The notes beneath the pieces are model-generated. The model searched no databases, was not told the origin of the DNA, and saw only the letters and a program-made list of their open reading frames with translations. The translations under genes were made by a program, and so were the position numbers. From Pavlovales sp. CCMP2436 (lineage: Eukaryota; Haptophyta; Pavlovophyceae; Pavlovales), in the NCBI GenBank assembly GCA_026770615.1, contig MU631311.1, positions 63,096 through 91,153 on the forward strand: a stretch of DNA of 28,058 nucleotides, given 5' to 3'. Below, one piece after another: positions 26,974 to 28,058 of this stretch. Position 1 is the first letter of the stretch; each line of letters begins with the position of its first letter.

Positions 26974-27630
26974 GTTCGAGGGTGGATCTGAGTGCGTTGT
27001 CTCGCGGAGCGGAAGGGCGTGGTTAGCCGTTGTGTTTTGAATTTGAGTGATGACTATACTATTAATTGTACGTTTATCGGACATTTCCGAACATTCTAGA
27101 GTAGAATAATCGACGAGGAGGGGGTTTCGAGCTTCTGATGACAAGGGTTACCACGGCGTTGTCACCGGATCGGAAGGAAGGGCGTGGTACAGCCATTGTG
27201 TTTTGATGACGCCTATGAACAATTTGAAGGTATATAATCAAGACGTTAAACTAAGGGGTTAAAACGAACAGAGTGCCAGTCGATAATTTGTCGAGTGTGT
27301 CTTATCTGATGAGCGGTGGGGATGGTATCCGTGTGCCCGGGGTGAATCCCTGGATTTGAGTGTTTGAGTGTTTTTCAACGCTCGGGTCCAGTGTATAAAT
27401 ATCTAAAAATACGTCCGTCCCCTGACAGGTCTCCACCGGACCCGCAAATTTATTCGATTTATTGTTCGCCGTATTAGACGGACATTTAATTAAAAACTGA
27501 CATACTCTCGCGATTACTTTTTGATAATAGTTCGTTCGTTTCACCCTTAGCTTAAGCCCGTCACTGCGTCTCCCCCGTCGCCGCAGAGTGAGAATCGACG
27601 AGAAGGGGGTTACGCGCTTTTGATGTATAT
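26974..27630 (-). promoter_or_regulatory. Upstream region of Pro-rich copy 2 with internal duplications
   Basis: Two separate segments occur twice. GTTGTC..GGA.CGGAAGG..GGGCGTGGT..AGCC.TTGTGTTTTGA is at 26996-27040 and 27158-27206. GAATAATCGACGAGGAGGGGG..CTTCTGATG or its variant is at about 27104-27142 and 27590-27626. The duplicated GGGCGTGGT boxes are GC-box-like and are candidate regulatory sites. The tRNA-like repeat copy 2 lies at 27306-27391. Confidence 0.4.
27306..27391 (+). repeat. tRNA-like/SINE-like repeat, copy 2
   Basis: Plus-strand counterpart of 4342-4421: CTGATGAGCGGTGGGGATGG, GTATCCGTGTGC, a TpsiC-like arm CCGGG-GTGAATC-CCTGG, and a terminal hairpin CTGGATTTGAGTGTT with AACGCTCGGGTCCAG. 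Differences within the terminal stem partly preserve pairing between the two copies. Confidence 0.5.
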
Positions 27631-27808
27631 ATATATGTAGCGGCTCAGCATGGTTCAACAGGTGTTGTTCACCCACTGACTTGGTCGACGTCAGACGTTA
27701 GTCCTGGCAGCAGGGATGGTGGTGGTAGAGGTGAGGTTGGTGGTGAACTCGTAGCAATTGTCACAGGCTCCCCCCTCCCCCTCCCCCCCCCACAAACACA
27801 ACGCTCAC
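27631..27808. other. Noncoding, probable intron
   Basis: A GGTGGTGGT-type tract (27716-27745) and a C-rich tract (27769-27791) lie downstream of the RGG exon donor on the minus strand. No next exon is identified. Confidence 0.35.
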
Positions 27809-28058
27809 GTCCATTTAGGTTGCGTGTGCCCTGTCCGCCGCGGCCGCCGCGGCCACCGCGGCCGAGGCGTGCGCCCCGGTCGGCATTGTGGCTACGCCAG
27901 TTGTCGTCACGGTACGCGCCGTCCGCGTGCGCAGGGGCGTCCTCGGGCCCGTTTGCCGAGCGGCCGGTGCGCTGGAACCAAGGTGCACCCCGGGCACCAG
28001 CGGCCGCGCGCGCAGTCGGCGTGTGCAGCGAGCGCGCGCGGGCAAGGATGAGCCTGGC
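27809..28058 (-). CDS. RGG-rich exon of a gene running off the window (partial)
   Basis: On the minus strand a frame is open from the window edge to a donor at GGAC|GTGAGCG (27809/27808). It encodes Ala/Arg-rich sequence, then GAPWFQRTGRSANGPEDA, AYRDDNWRSHNADRGARLG, and RGGRGGRGGQGTRNLNG. RGG/RG boxes are typical of RNA-binding proteins; with DDNWRSHN this looks like a disordered RNA-binding or translation-related protein, but I cannot name it. A plus-strand frame is also open, as expected in GC-rich DNA; amino-acid make-up and the donor favour the minus strand. Confidence 0.5.

Noticed and set aside
27306..27330. Hammerhead ribozyme (CTGATGAG) at 27.3 kb, and a similar word near 427
   Set aside because: No matching GAAA segment with stems II and III at the required spacing.

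Overview
The window looks like nuclear DNA of a flagellated eukaryotic microalga. A haptophyte-like lineage is my best guess, but the sequence alone does not fix the taxon. The grounds are GC-rich exons split by many short introns (mostly GT-AG), AT-rich or poly-T and dinucleotide tracts in introns, a radial-spoke (axonemal) gene, a Ser/Pro-rich secreted membrane glycoprotein of algal type, and a dense load of nested transposons. There are no bacterial operons, rRNA genes, confident tRNA genes or CRISPR arrays. A run of N followed by a long G tract (about 17078-17128) is an assembly gap.

Layout. 1-321: apparent 3' exon of an Ala-rich protein. 1183-3138 (minus): first copy of a signal-peptide/Pro-rich/one-TM protein gene, split by a 1304-bp TIR element (1316-2619) and frameshifted. 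3446-3600: a 155-bp MITE. 4342-4421: a tRNA-like repeat. 4563-7755 (minus): a decayed, 5'-truncated LINE with reverse transcriptase and RNase H, broken by a 233-bp tandem duplication and by a 167-bp MITE with TA target duplication. 7949-8435: hairpin-rich DNA with an 81-bp foldback. 8588-13286: a 4.7-kb hAT-like transposon with BED-like finger, hAT-like core and a chromodomain. 13664-18027 (minus): an intact-looking 12-exon radial spoke head protein of the RSP4/6 family. 18089-19077: two copies of a hairpin-bearing dispersed repeat around unassigned ORF fragments. 19241-19999: an AT-rich foreign-looking insert between 12-bp direct repeats. 20082-22619: a 6-exon conserved protein of unknown function, with a duplicated exon and a 12-bp minisatellite in one intron. 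22620-24909: no gene recognised, but structured inverted repeats. 24910-26275: a 1.37-kb internally deleted hAT element with subterminal repeats, itself interrupted by a second copy of the 155-bp MITE. 26392-26973 (minus): intact second copy of the Pro-rich membrane protein. 27809-28058 (minus): an RGG-rich exon running off the window.

Three host loci are probably functional: the RSP4/6 gene (flagellar motility), the conserved 281-residue gene, and the intact Pro-rich membrane protein gene. The rest is an archaeology of insertions. In two cases (LINE plus TA-MITE, hAT plus 155-bp MITE), removing the insertion and one target duplication brings the flanking coding sequence back into frame, so insertion order and exact boundaries can be read directly. 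The most novel items are the chromodomain-bearing hAT-like transposon, the AT-rich insert, the duplicated same-length exon and the dispersed structured repeat family.
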